DNA from: Poecilobothrus nobilitatus
Lineage: Eukaryota; Arthropoda; Insecta; Diptera; Dolichopodidae
DNA: 64,000 bases
Direction: 5' to 3'
Assembly (NCBI GenBank): GCA_947095535.1
Contig: OX352774.1
Location: 211,284,965-211,348,964 of the forward strand
Below are positions 1-12,030 of the stretch, piece after piece. The first letter of the stretch is position 1. Each line of letters begins with the position of its first letter. The position numbers and the translations under genes were made by a program. The notes beneath the pieces were generated by a model. It did not search any database. It was not told where the DNA came from and saw only the letters and a list, made by a program, of their open reading frames with translations.

Positions 1-89
1 GATTTTTAATTTAATTTGAATTTTTTAGGTGTAGGGTATAAATAAGTCGGTTGCATCGACTTTACTGTTACATTTACTTGTTTTTTTTT
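1..89 (+). mobile_element. DINE-1-like element, 3' end only (subfamily D1)
   Basis: This is the 3' end of a non-autonomous element whose body lies left of the window. It holds a GGTGTAGGGTATAAAT block, then a hairpin with arms AAGTCG (44-49) and CGACTT (57-62), then a T-rich tail reading ACTTGTTTTT. The same end occurs at 23604-23729 on plus and, reversed, at 6211-6340 inside a complete copy, which shows that it is a terminus and not a chance match. A 3' hairpin followed by GTTTT agrees with the end of Drosophila INE-1/DINE-1 as I remember it. Nothing here codes for protein. Confidence 0.7.
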
Positions 90-3000
90 GTTAAAAAGAT
101 GTTTTTTTCCAAATTTTATTATAATCAAAGTATAGTTATAAGAAGTAGTTTCACTCTTTTTTATAAAATTAATTTTTCATACAACAAAAAAGTCTATTTT
201 CAAGAGTTCGTGCAATATATTTTTATATTTTTCATATCCACTGTATGTCTGTGCATAGTGAAAACATATGAAAAGAAGAACAGCATTATATATTTTTATA
301 ATCATAATATTTAATCTATAAATGATAGACCTTTAAAACCCTTTTACTCAATGATTTACCAACCAACTTTAATTTTTTGTTCTAAATGATAAATATTCAG
401 TACAGTCATCTTACAATATCAATATGTTTCCAAAATTGCTAATTAAAACACCTCGAATTTCGAGGGACGGGTGAATACTAGTGTTATTTTATTATGGGAA
501 CCTAAATGAATTGATTGGTGTGCGCTTATAATGTGTTAGGTATAGATTTCAACTACCTAAACTTAGAAAAGAAAATGGTAAAATTAATTTCAGTAAATTT
601 TTAACATTAAATTCTTTCACAATACTACAAATAAAAAAAACTTTAATATAATTTTTATCCTTAAAAATAAAATTAACACTGTTCTATTTTCCACTTTTAT
701 AAATAAAAATAAATTTTCAAATTTTTATTCTTTTTACATGTTCTATAATGATTTGTTTCGCTGTAATACTTTTAATTACGATTTAATTAGCCGAAAACGA
801 ATTAAAAGCGTTAAATTTTTAGTACAATATACGCAACGTTTTTCGAATTTATAACGACAAAACAAAAACAAAAAAAGTAAAAAAACAAAAAGAAAAACAA
901 ATAAGTGGACCTTTTCAAAAAAAATTTAAATTCTCTTCTTATATTTATACTTAACCCCAACAACTTACCAAGGTAAACCATTACCAGTTACGAAAAAAAA
1001 AGAATATCTTTTTTTTTTTTTTTTTTTAAATTCCATTTGACAGTGGTTTGTTTTTCTTTGGTTTTTCTTTTCTGTGAAAATGTCTTACGTGTCTTCACCA
1101 ATCTTATTTTCTCTGTTTTCTTCTGTTCTGTTTGTCATTAAAAGTTTTAGATTTTAAGAAGATTTGTTTTGTTACTTTTTGTGATGGGTACACAATATTA
1201 TACTTGATAATTGTGAAGATTGAAAAACCGGAAAATTTTTAAATATGTATTATTGAATATTAAATGGAACTAGACTTCATTTTTTTTAAAAAATAAATTC
1301 ATTAATAGGGAGCAGTTTTGAGATAGTAAATGTTGATAATGGATAGATTGATCCGTAATCGGTTACTGATATTTAAAAAATGATGTGAAACATAAAAGTA
1401 TCTGCTCCATATGAAAGTTATTTACGATTATTTAGTTGAAACTTATGATTCCAAAAAGTTTTTAATTTATGTAGGGGTTTGAATCAGAGTTTTTTTTTAC
1501 ATTTTGTAAGAAAGTTAAGTAATATATAAATATTCTATAAGAAAGTATGAAACGTACAGGATATTTAAAAGTTTTTTATTTCAGACATAAATAAATTTAT
1601 ATAGAGGAATAATAACATATAAGAAACAATAATTGTTTTGAGCTTTTTCATCCTGTTTTGCAATCACTAAAAAATCTAATAATTGGTATATACTTCTATA
1701 TACTGTATATGGTAGTGTATGGCACAAATTGCCAGCTAATAGTATGCCTTAAGATGTAAGAAAACATCTTGTTATTGTTGTTCTAATTCGTTTTTTTTTT
1801 TTTATAATTAGTTTACCAAACAAATTAGAGAAAATTATACCACATTATTTCTACTGTCATTTAAGTTTAGGAAAAACGTGAAAAGCAGACAAAATTAGTT
1901 ATTTTATTGTTTTTTTTTTTGCTTTGTGAAGATCAGTTGATAGTAACCAAAACTCATTACATTATCCTTCATTGCAGAAGATACTTTCGAAACATATTCT
2001 GTGTACCATAAATAGGCGATAAGTAGGTGGTGGTGAGGTATTCAAAGGACAAAAGAGAAAACAAAAAAACAAAAGACGTGAAAGACCCATAAGGATTAAA
2101 TTTTTGTCAGTTTACTTGGAGAGCGCATTAATTCAAAAATAAAACAAAATAAAATAAAACTAAAATTACAAAAACAAAAAATAAAAACAAGAACAAAATA
2201 AAGAATTATTATAATGAATGGTGTCCTGTCCTGTACGCTTTCAACAAATATGTACACAGAGGACATTATGTTAGTTAGTGTTTATGATTAAGGATTGCGA
2301 ATGGACTACAAATAAGTAAATGTTGGACAAAATATTAAAAGCACAAAAAGGAGTCTGATTAATTTTCAAAATTATATATTCTGTAATTGAAAATATACCG
2401 AAAAAATTAAAATAGAGTAATTTTTTAGGATTACAATTTTTATAAAATCAATTAAATTTTTTTTATTTTAATATAATCGAAAATGATGTAGTAATAGAAT
2501 CTTAGTTTGGTAGTGTAGACGCAATTGAAATCTTGAACAAAATAAATTTTTCATTTCATTAGCAATGTACTGAATTAAATTTTGGAACGGAAAAACATGT
2601 ATTTGTACAATATATAGGAGAAAATATTTTTTTCAAAAAATAGATTCCTTAAATAGAGAAATGTAGAGAAATACAAAATATTTTCTCTTACTTTAAAATG
2701 GAATTCTCTTACTTTAAAAAGCGATTATTAAACGTTGTATCACAATATCAGTCTTATTTATTTTGGTTATCTGAAAACCGATAATGCCAAGCTCATATAT
2801 ATTATATTTATAATGATACATTGACTAAAATAGTTTGCTATCTTAAACAATTTTCAGAAATGGGTATGAATAAGTAAATCAATTTCATAAATGCCCAAAT
2901 TACATCAAATAATGCAATAAATCAAGTTACAAATAAAGTATATAGAATCATTGAAGCTAATCAAACGCTAACCAATAGAATCAAAAGACAAAAATTAAAA

Positions 3001-6000
3001 TAGCTATAACTCATTGTTTTATTGTTAATGCCCGTTATTTCTTCGGTTGAAATTTTTTTTTTAAATATCATAAAACTCTTCAGTTAAATTAAATTTATCT
3101 AATATTTTTTTTTAAAGAAATGTCTTTTGTCTTATTTCATTTGGAAAAAATCTTAAAACTCTTTTAAAAACTGTTTACATGTTTGAAAAAATGATATTTA
3201 TTTATATCTATCTCTTTCTATCCAAGAATATGTTATTTTTTTTTCTTTGTTTTTGTATAATTAAGCTAAATTAAGACTCATTTAGAATGTAAACGTTATT
3301 ATGTACTTATAAATACATTCGTTCGTACATATAGTTTTAGATAACTACCAATGTTTAGATATATATAAGAAGAACGTGAATATTTTCAAAGTTTTAAGCT
3401 TTATTTTTTTTTCATCTTTTTTCTTGTTCTTTTTTTTGGGGTAAATAAAAGTATTAGTTGGAAAAGAAAATAACTTTAAAAAGAATTTTAAATATAACAA
3501 CAAAAATTGGACCTAAAATTGCGATTTTGAAAAAAAATTTATTTTTAAAGATGATTTTTACCGTATATAGATAGTAACTTGCTTTTAGCTAAACTTGCTT
3601 TAAAGTTTCAAGTAAACAAATATTTTATACTTTATTATTATTATTATTACCAAGACTTTTAAATTTAAAAGTTACTTTCACGTTTTTATCTATATTTAAA
3701 GAATACAAGGACATACATATCCTTGAAATGGCAATTCAAAATTTACTTCTATAATTTAGAGGAAATAAATAAATTTTAAGATACTTTTGTTAATATTAAA
3801 GTAAAATTGTTTGAATTGAATTTTATGCATAGAAGAATTGTAATTATTGAATTGTAAAAATAGCCTAAGAAAATAAATTTGTTGCTATATTAGAAATATT
3901 TTTTAGTCAATGCAAAGTTATATTAAATTAAAGTTCAAAAGATCTAAAAATTTTGTGATAAACTTAGATTAAATTTATTTAAGAGGGAGGTATAAATGAT
4001 ACTGTTACCTTTTGATGTAGATCTATTGTCCTCCCCCTGTTACTATATGTTGCGGATATTGCCACCACTTATAATACTTCTGTCAGCCGTACTGCCTCTA
4101 AGAAAGTACAGATTTGTAATAGGGTTTATTGTTGACAATGACAAAACTAAACTAACTTAGATAGATAATGTTGATGTTTTATTATGAATTTAAACAAAGT
4201 AGCTAATTTCCATGAATTGTACTTCTGTTTCTAAAGCGTATTGAATAAAGATGAAATAAAAAGCATACAGGCAAATAAGAATGCTTTACAGTATGCTAAA
4301 TCGCAAATTAATGTTTTTTAACTGAATTTTAGAACTAAAATTTAACAGACATTTTATAACCAATCAAAGAATAAACGCTTATGTATAAAAAAAAATTTTT
4401 ATTTATCTTTAAAACCGTAGACTTAAAAAAATAAATCAAATATTAATAAAATTAAGACGACAGTCGAACTGTCTTGTGAAAAAGTTTGTACTGATTATCT
4501 TATAAACTCTCAACAAAAGCCAGAACGATTGCTTTTGTTTTAATTATTTTCCGTTTTAGTAACTGTTTTTAATTTCTTTCTAGAGTAGACCAGTTTCTTT
4601 CAGCTCTATGGTGATTTAGAATTTTTAAAACCATGAAAAATGCATCCCTGCCCTATCCTTTCATATCACTACTCACTACTCAATACAATGTTAACAACTA
4701 GGGGTTTCTTCTTATTATATGGACAAAAGGAAGGGATGGGTTTTGTCAGTAAAAATCTGACATTATGAAGTGACTGTTCTTGGTATCTTTCTGTGAGTTA
4801 TTCTAATAAATTCTTATTTTGAATAAAATATCCTTTAAATAACCTATCATGAATACAATAATTAATATTAATTTTAGTTTTTTCTTTTTCCAAGATTTAA
4901 ATACCGCAAAATGATTTTTAAAATGATTTTAATTAAAAATTAAAAGGTTTAAATAATTATCAAAAAAAAATCTTTAATAATGTTTACATCCATATACTTT
5001 AAGAATAATCACGTAATTTTCTATATCCTTTATTCACAAACACATACTTTATATAAAATGTATATATTTTTGTTTTAATTTTTTTTTTTTAAATAGTTGA
5101 ATTCTGCATTTTTAACGTTACTTTTTTTTGTCTTATTTTATTTTCTTTTTTTGATTTTCTTTTAATTTTTTTTTTTACCTGATTTCATATTTATTATCGA
5201 ATACATGATGGTTGTATTTTTTTTTTGTTTCAATTTTGCTCTTATCCTAACATCCTTTTGTATGTTTTATTTATTGATATATTATGTACATATACATGTG
5301 GGTTTATATAATAATGTAGATATATTATTTTTTTTTTGACATGAATATGTGAACATATAATTTGTAACGACAATTTATTTTCATTTCTTTCTCTTTTTCT
5401 CTTTTTAACGTACTATAAAACAGATATATATATATATATATATTGTATATAACGTATTTGTTATCATTATTTTATATAAAATTTAAAGTATTGAAAAACG
5501 TTTAAAATTTTTCCAATTCACAAGATCAAAGTTGTAAATGTTTTTTGTTTTTAATCATTTTTATATTCTTTTTAAGTTTTGCTTAGAGTATCTAAGTACA
5601 ATTAATTATTATAGTATTAAAATTATATTTTTCCAGTACATTCTCTATTTTGTGCCTGAGCGTATATTAAAATGTTTCGAGATTCAATGAAAGGTTCATC
5701 GTTAGTTTCTTTCTAGATATTTGTACCTAATCTAAAAATTAGCCTAGAAAGTAGGCTGACTATCCACGTTACTTTTAAATAATTTTTTTTTCGATTTCAA
5801 ACACTAGAAATGCTTTTGTTTTTTTTTCGGTTATGAGAATTGTTCTTTAGACGGTTTTAAGTGTTTAAAAATCTATTTATGATGCAACTAAATGATTGTG
5901 TAAATTGGACTTTAATGGCAATGAAAAGTATGTTCCACTTTTTATTTTATTGTCGTAAAAACATGAGATAGTTTTACATTTTTTGTACTTAAACTGTAGT

Positions 6001-6210
6001 AGAATATTATAATATATGACAGCGAAATTTGTACATTTCTGTTTTTCTCTTCGCACCCTTCCATAGATATGTGTATTTTTTTGCAGTTAATTAAAATAAC
6101 TATCGAAAAAAAAGGAAAGTTTTTAATGAAAATCAGAATGAATGATTGATTTATGATTTAAATGTTTTAACTTAAGATTTTTGATGTATTATTAGACCCT
6201 TTTCTTTATG
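90..6210. other. AT-rich non-genic stretch
   Basis: I see no gene with recognisable homology. The stretch holds long A/T runs (for example 1012-1027), a TA dinucleotide run at 5423-5443 and TTA repeats near 3640. Three short higher-complexity islands stand out. Around 1977-2011 an acceptor-like ...CCTTCATTGCAG precedes a short frame. At 2214-2291 there is a 25-codon ATG frame beginning MNGVLSCTLS. At 4633-4701 a 22-codon ATG frame begins MKNASLPYPF. The island at 4021-4135 is listed separately. Frames this short are expected by chance and are recorded only as places to test for conservation. Confidence 0.6.
4021..4135 (+). other. coding-like island, unidentified
   Basis: This stretch is about 45% G+C in strongly A+T-rich surroundings. 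After an acceptor-like ...CCTTTTGATGTAG (ends 4020), one plus frame is open for 37 codons from 4022 to a TGA at 4133-4135. It begins SIVLPLLLYVADIATTYN and uses codons such as CTC, CCC, CTG, GCC and AGC that are rare in random A+T-rich DNA. A weak donor, GTACAG, sits at 4106. Against a firm call, another plus frame reads Cys-rich with stops, and the minus strand also has a short frame after an acceptor-like CTTTCTTAG. It could equally be a conserved regulatory element. Confidence 0.15.
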
Positions 6211-7135
6211 AAACAAGTAAAAGTAACCGTAAGTCGATGCAACCGACTTATTTATAACCTACACGTTAAAAATTCATATTAAATTAAAAATCCATAAGTT
6301 ATTTTGGATTTTAGTTAGGTATTTAATATAACTAAGCCAAAAAAATAAATGCTTTTATAACCTTTGTACAAAATTTCAGGTTTCTATCTTTATTAAATTC
6401 AAAAATATGCTTGTTAGGTCTTGAGAAGTGTGTGAAGGTACGCGGACCACCATCCCAATTCATCTCAAATTTTAGAGACATCAAGAGGGTAGAACATTCT
6501 TATATCAAATTTCAAGTTTATATATTAATTAATTTCGAATATATGCTTGTTGGGTCTTGGGAGTTGTGTCAAAAATACTCGAACAACCATTCTAATTTAT
6601 CTTAAATTTTGGACAAATCAGGGATTTAGGAAACAACACCCTAGTACCAAATTTGAAGTTTCTATCTTTATTAATTTCGAAGATATGCTTGTTCGGTTTT
6701 GAGAGTTGTATGGAAGGTACCCGAACGACTACTCCAATTCATCTCAAATTTTAGACAAATCAGGGATTTAGGAAACAGCACCCTCGTACACAATTTTAAG
6801 TTTCTATCTTTATTAATTTCGAAGATATGCGTATTCGGGTTTGGAAGTTGTATGGGAGGTACTCGAACGCATGATCCGATTTTGCCCATTTACAATCCCC
6901 GCCTTATCTTAGTCATTTTTAATCTACAGTATAAATTTCATCAAGATAGTATCATTATTTTTTGAGTTATCGTGCGTACGGACGGACGGACATCGCTAAA
7001 TCAACCCAGGAGGTGATCCTGATTCAGAATATATATACACGTCTATACCTAACTCGCTTCCTTTTGGTGGTTACAAACACCATACCAAAGTTAATTAATA
7101 TACCCTATACTTAACTTAATGTGTAGGGTATAAAA
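6211..7135 (-). mobile_element. DINE-1/INE-1-like element, full length (subfamily D1)
   Basis: This is a non-autonomous Helentron-type element read on the minus strand, with its 5' end near 7135. The 5' end has an inverted repeat, TATACCCTA (7099-7107) and TAGGGTATA (7124-7132). Next come a GTAACCACCAAAAGGAAGCG segment, a TATATATATTCTGAATCAGG segment and a GATGTCCGTCCGTCCGTACG block (plus-strand CGGACGGACGGAC near 6977-6990). Each part parallels the order of INE-1 (DNAREP1_DM) as I remember it. The core holds four related units (listed separately). The 3' end carries the hairpin AAGTCG/CGACTT at 6231-6249 and a CTTGTTT tail at 6211. Open frames of 64-88 codons in it are by-products of the repeat units. 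No protein domain is visible. Confidence 0.75.
6406..6870. repeat. four degenerate ~140-bp tandem units inside the DINE-1-like core
   Basis: A motif beginning TATGCTTGTT and continuing ...GAGTTGTATGGAAGGTACCC... recurs starting at about 6406, 6541, 6684 and 6826, giving spacings of 135, 143 and 142 bp. Between these anchors the units share CAATTCATCTCAAATTTTAG and TTTCTATCTTTATTAATTTC. A tandem core of this size is a usual feature of DINE-1 and other Helentron-derived elements. The other D2 copies in the window have related TTGTATGGCAGCTA...CGAACC units. Confidence 0.7.
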
Positions 7136-7470
7136 AGCAGACTTTTCAAAAAAAGAATAATCAATTTATAAAATTTAAAACTTCACTACTTGTAAAGTTA
7201 GGGGTAATTTACTTTACTCTGAAATAAAAAATGATCGTTGATACTATATATGCAATTAATATTTTTAATATATTTATAATTTAAAAGAAAACAAAACATG
7301 AATGCATTTTATAAAGATATGCCAGCAAAAAATCTAGAATACCCTTATCTCAAAAATCATTCGGAATAATTTTCCATTCTCAATCAATTTTCCTTATCTT
7401 AACTTTTTTGATCATTTCTTTTCTTTGTTTTTTTTTCGTACTGCATAAACATATGTAAAACATTAAATTA
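7136..7470. other. AT-rich spacer
   Basis: Between the DINE-1-like element and repeat R2 I see only A/T-rich unique-looking sequence, with no gene, no recognisable repeat and no convincing signal. Confidence 0.5.
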
Positions 7471-8226
7471 ATAAGGAGGGATGAAATAAAGCCCTGGAAA
7501 GTAAAGTCCTCGTGGTATTTCTCATTAAATGACACCCAGGGTCTTATTTCTCTTATGCAATAATACTGCAAAATTTGAGAAACAAGACCATGGGGTGTTA
7601 TTTCTCTTTCAATTTAACTTTCGACTTTTTGAAAAATAAAGCCCTGGGGTGTATTTTTTTTTTGAATATGAAATAATTGGGTTTGTTGGTTTGTGGGTGG
7701 GTTTTATCACATATGTAATTGAGAAATTACATGTGTGATAAAACCCACTTTTGTAATACTAAAAACTGAAAAAACTTCAAAAATAATAATTTTATAGTAA
7801 AGTAATAAACAACATTCAGAAAAATTACCAAACTGAATTAAAATAAAATATATTGCTCTTTTTCAGAATATACATATGGTGTTCTCTCAAATAATATTCT
7901 GGAAAGTGCAATATATATTTCTTTTTTTAAGCCAGTGTGGTTATCCGAAACTATCTGAAAAAACAATAAAAAAATAAAACTCCATAGTGCTATTCAACTC
8001 CAATTACTATGGAAACTAAGACTCAGGGGTGTTATTTCTCATAGTAATTGAAAAATAAAGTGGTGTTATTTATCAAGAAGTCGAAGAATAAATTTAAAGA
8101 GAAATAACACTCGGGGTTTTATTTCTCAAGAAATCGAAGATTAAATTGAAAGTGAATTTGTTTGAATTTATTTCTCAATTACTATGAGAAATAATACCCC
8201 GGGATCTTATTTCGTAGGACCTTATG
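7471..8226. repeat. R2 foldback-like repeat built on GGGGTNTTATTTCTC motifs
   Basis: The element is made of many direct and inverted copies of a motif close to CAGGGGTGTTATTTCTC, for example near 7535, 7590, 7640, 8027, 8105 and 8195. Its two ends are imperfect inverted copies: ATAAGGAGGGATGAAATAA on the left and, read in reverse, ATAAGGTCCTACGAAATAA on the right. AATTACTATGAGAAATAA and TCAAGAAATCGAAGATTAAA recur internally. A partial second copy, split by an insertion, lies at 39597-39682 and about 41935-42010. The composition and end structure suggest a foldback-type DNA transposon, but the family is not one I can name. Confidence 0.55.
7697..7748. repeat. 24-bp stem, 4-nt loop hairpin inside R2
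   Basis: The arms 7697-7720 and 7725-7748 are inverted copies with a single mismatch (ATAT against ACAT context), separated by the loop GAGA. The arm starts GTGGGTTTTATCACATATG. This is the strongest local cruciform-forming sequence of the window. It lies near the middle of R2 and may be its axis of symmetry. Confidence 0.9.
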
Positions 8227-9861
8227 TCACGGTGCCATTTAATACATTACTATGTATATATCACATAAAGAAAAATGTTCTTTCAATTGATGCTAACTGT
8301 ACATACGTACTAACAAAATTTTCATGTATAAAAATATCGATACCGATGTTATGTGCATAAAAAAAATAACAAGAACAAAAAAAAAAATGAAGCACAAAAG
8401 CAAAACAAAAACAATACAAAAACAAAAGAAAGCAGAAAATCAAAAATAAAAAAAACAAAAAAAAAAAAGAAAGATTGTAACGGAAAAAATATAGAAATAT
8501 ACAGTAATTTTCCATCAATTTTTCCCGTTATATTGTTGATGTCGGTTTTTATTTAATAATTTTATTTTTTATTTTTTTTATATTCTTTTATTGTTGTTTT
8601 TCTTGTTTTTGTTTTTTTATTTTTTAAATTCTTAAAACGTTTTATGGCAATAAATATGATTTTGATTTTTGGAATTTAGCCAAAAAATATCTTCTTTTCT
8701 ATTATTATAGTTATATATCTATGTATGCGTAGAATATGTATAGTAGCATTATTTGGTGTATGCATATGTGTGTGTATTATTTATTATATGTATGTATATG
8801 CATTTTTATAAAAAAAAAAAAAAAAACAACACATGAAGAATAAAACTGAAATAATAAAATTTGAAAAAAAAATACATACAGTATAAACATAAATACATTT
8901 ACATATATAACAAATATTAAAATATGACAAAAATGAATCCTTTGTTTTATATATATAAATATGTGTGCACTTGTTTTTTTTTTATTTCTTTATTTTTTTT
9001 TCTACGATTTCTAACAACTCGATTATATTTATTGTATTTATTTCGTGTGGAACATAAATATGGTAAAACATATTTTTTTTTTTATCCTGTTCCTTGTTTT
9101 TTTTTCTCTCATTCTATCTCTTTTATTTTTAGTAGTATTTTTATTTATTTTTTCCTCCCTCAGGAACCAGGGTTTTGTTTTTTTTTGTTTTAAATTAATT
9201 TCATTTAATATTTTTGTAAATAGATTGTGAATTATTTAAAAAAATGAAAAAAAAAAAAAAATAAAAATTTATTTTAGAAATTGATTAGTGGTAAAAAATA
9301 AAAATATTTGAAACATTCATTTGTTTCGTTTTTTCTATACCACAAAAATTATTATAAGAAGGATTTTCTATTTTATTTTTGTTAATGGAAAATACAATGG
9401 TTTTTATGTATGTGTGTGTTCGTATGTTTGTAAATCTTAAAATTATCATAGTTCAAAATTTAATTGCAGTGATTTAATAAAGTATTTTTGCAACATGTAG
9501 AGTTATGAATTCATTAATACTGTTTCGTATATAAAATAATAATTAACTAAAAATTTATATAAATTTAATTTATAATGTAAATAAATACTAAATAACTTTT
9601 TTACAATTTTTAATAAGATTTTCAATAATCCTCAAAATAGATTTTTTTAAGCATAAAATTTTGACAATTTCTAATATTTACTAATAATTACATTAATAAT
9701 TACTTTCTATATAAAGTTTCGTGTGGAAAATTTTAAGTATCTATTGTTTTTAATTTATTTAATTTTCTTTTTATTATGTTAAACATAAATTTTAGCAACT
9801 ATTAGATTGATGGACTTGAACTTTATTATTTATTTTAATATTATATATTCCGTATGATTGT
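8227..9861. other. AT-rich low-complexity stretch
   Basis: The stretch is dominated by poly-A and poly-T tracts and A/CA-rich runs (8360-8480, 8810-8830, 9245-9265). Open frames of 60-89 codons here are strings of Phe, Lys and Asn produced by those tracts and are not supported as genes. I see no RNA gene or dispersed repeat. Confidence 0.6.
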
Positions 9862-9905
9862 GCAATATTATTAAAAGCATCGACTACTAAGGCCATTATT
9901 GATTT
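9862..9905 (-). mobile_element. SINE S1 tail fragment
   Basis: The minus strand reads TAATGGCCTTAGTAGTCGAT followed by GCTTTTAATAATATTGCACA. This matches, with only a few differences, part of the tail of SINE S1 at about 15438-15475. No tRNA-like head is seen beside it, so it is a truncated or eroded copy, or an independent source of the same tail sequence. Confidence 0.5.
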
Positions 9906-10760
9906 GGTACTGTTTGCATACTTTTAGGTTAATGTTATATTATAGTAAAAGAAATAAATTGCAAAAACAAGCATGATATTAAATAGTTTAGATCTAATGT
10001 AAAATAATATAAACAGAAAAAGTGAATAGAAGAGTTTGTAAATTGTATGAAATCCCTATATTTATATTAAGTAGGTCGGGAATACAACACAATATAATAT
10101 TTATTATTATACAGCAAGTTTGTATTATAGAACACTATTATTAAAGGGGTATTTTGAGATTCTATTTTTTTGTTTTTTGTATTTTTTTTATAGTTTAAAA
10201 GAGAATAATGATAAAATGTTGTAAAAATGAACAAAAAATAATAATAATGGATAAAAAGAAAAAACAAAAGAAATAAAATTATAAACAGAAGAAACGTTTT
10301 ATTTTGATAGTGAAAATATGTTATAAATTGGTTGCTCTATTGATCTTTTTGATAAGATTAATGGAATATTATTTTTTCTAGTATTTTTTTTATTTTATTA
10401 GGTTTTTCTTTTTTAACATTAATTTCTCTATTTCATAATTTTTTATTTTTCGATTATCAGAATTCAAAGAATTTGCACGTATGTATATCCAAAAATGCAA
10501 GGTGATGTAAGTTTATATTTTGAAAAAAAAAAAAGAAATATATATATATATATTTATATGTTAAATATGGTTGAAAGGAATTAGATTGAAAGGTTAATTA
10601 ATCTAAAATTAAAAAAAAGATTTGTATTATTTTCCTTTTCCTTCCCTCGTCGTATTCCTCAACCATTGTACTGTTTTTCAATTAGAGTGATTATACTGGC
10701 TATGACGAAACGTTACCAAGAAGACTTAGTTAATTTTCGATTTCTTTTAAAGACTTATAG
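9906..10760. other. AT-rich stretch
   Basis: I see A/T tracts, a short TA run near 10537-10550 and nothing gene-like. The end (about 10630-10760) is somewhat more complex but shows no frame or splice-like signal I would defend. Confidence 0.5.
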
Positions 10761-10899
10761 CGTGGCTTCGGAGGTCTAGTGAGTAATAGCGTATAAAATA
10801 TAAAATTTCCCCTTACGAGATTTACAGCCACGCCTGAAAAGGAAAGGCTGTGTGTCACATTCATGTGGCAAAGAAATGCACTAAAAAAAAAAAAAAAAA
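10761..10899 (+). mobile_element. SINE S2, head damaged
   Basis: This is a tRNA-derived SINE. The head keeps GGCTTCGGAGGTCTAGTGAG, an eroded Pol III A box, but has lost the B box. The body then gives CCCCTTACGAGATTTACAGC, CTGAAAAGGAAAGGCTGTGT and CATGTGGCAAAGAAATGCAC, and ends in CTAAAA with a long A tail. The body matches the S2 copies at 15517-15710 (minus), 34774-34896 and 45569-45652. I could not see a clear target-site duplication. Confidence 0.7.
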
Positions 10900-11993
10900 T
10901 TTATAACTTCCGCAGGAAAAAACAAACTTTTCCATTAAATTTCTTAATTTAAAATTGTTCCATTCACTTCTATGATATAGTTTTTAGATAGTGAAAGTAA
11001 AGGTTTAAAACAACCAAAAAGAATTTACGCAGATTTTTAATGGTCTTTGTCTTTTTAAATTAATTATATATAATTATTGGATAAGTTCATTAAGGATAGC
11101 TCTTAAAAATTTGATTGTAATGGCAATATTAAAATTTTTAAAGTATGTATTGAATATTTTTAACTTTTGACTGTCAAAAATTTAATTGTCATTAATACAA
11201 AATTTTTGTTTTTGATCCCCCGATGAACCAACCCTGTCTCTAACAGAAAATATGGTTTTATATGGTTTACGTTGTTGCTAAAACTATTAAAATGTTCTCT
11301 TTTATTTGTTTTTAAATATAACACGAAATAAATACTACAACAATTCAGATGAGATACATAACGGAGCATATCTAAAGATATAAGACGAGTATCCTTTTTT
11401 TGGGATAATATTTTTAAAAATTCATTTTTTTTTTGTATTTTGTTAAATTTTTTCAATAAATTTTCAATAAATTTTTTACAACCTTTTTCTTCATTTTTTT
11501 CTTTATTTTTGTTATTTTATTGATAGAAAAACATTTATAACTAATTTTATGATTTTTGTTGTTTTATTGAAGATTTTCTTTTAACAAAAATTTCTTGGTG
11601 GGAAAATTCATCTTTTAAATGTTGAAAATTGTTGTGGAAAATATCTTTGTCATGGTTAGGTAAATGTTTTTGGGAAAATTTACAAATAGTTATTGATTTT
11701 TATTTTTATTATAAAGAGGATATAAAAAAGAATTTATTTTTCTATTTAAAATTTTATTATTTATTGAAATTTAAAATGTTTTTTATTTAATGAAATTGTA
11801 AATTATTTAAGAAAAAAACATAATATTCTAATGATATATTTTTCGTTAATAATGTTTATGCAAATATTTTAAATTTAATGAAAATATTACACATTAATAT
11901 AAGTATTAATAATACTAAAGTTACCTCAAAGTTCACTACACTCAATCACTCTCTGCATCGCCTTATAGTTGGGTCATTGACTTTGTTTTATAG

Positions 11994-12030
11994 ATATTTT
12001 TTAGATGCTCAGCCCAACATTGAAGACCAT
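11994..12030 (+). other. candidate 37-nt internal exon
   Basis: A pyrimidine-rich acceptor, GACTTTGTTTTATAG, ends at 11993 and a donor, GTAAGA, begins at 12031. A second acceptor, ATTTTTTAG, ends at 12003. One frame is open and reads (A)YFLDAQPNIEDH with codons GCT CAG CCC AAC ATT GAA GAC CAT, unlike the A+T-rich surroundings. The exon would end in phase 0, which is compatible with the candidate terminal exon at 37209 but not directly with the one at 21363. I do not recognise the peptide. A regulatory island is the main alternative. Confidence 0.2.

Noticed and set aside
5423..5443. TA dinucleotide run as a regulatory or origin element
   Set aside because: It is an ordinary microsatellite in A+T-rich DNA; nothing around it suggests function.
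1..6340. A 6.3-kb transposon bounded by inverted repeats at 1-89 and 6211-6340
   Set aside because: The same end occurs alone at 23604-23729, and the right copy continues to 7135 with its own 5' end, so these are two separate DINE-1-like elements in opposite orientation.
6411..6965. Overlapping frames of 64-88 codons on both strands
   Set aside because: They follow the tandem units of the DINE-1-like element at 6211-7135.
8261..9230. Phe-rich and Lys-rich frames on both strands
   Set aside because: They are translations of poly-T/poly-A tracts.
11160..11456. 98-codon minus frame with varied composition
   Set aside because: It opens with a non-ATG codon in low-complexity sequence, shows no domain, and its length is within what chance allows at this base composition.
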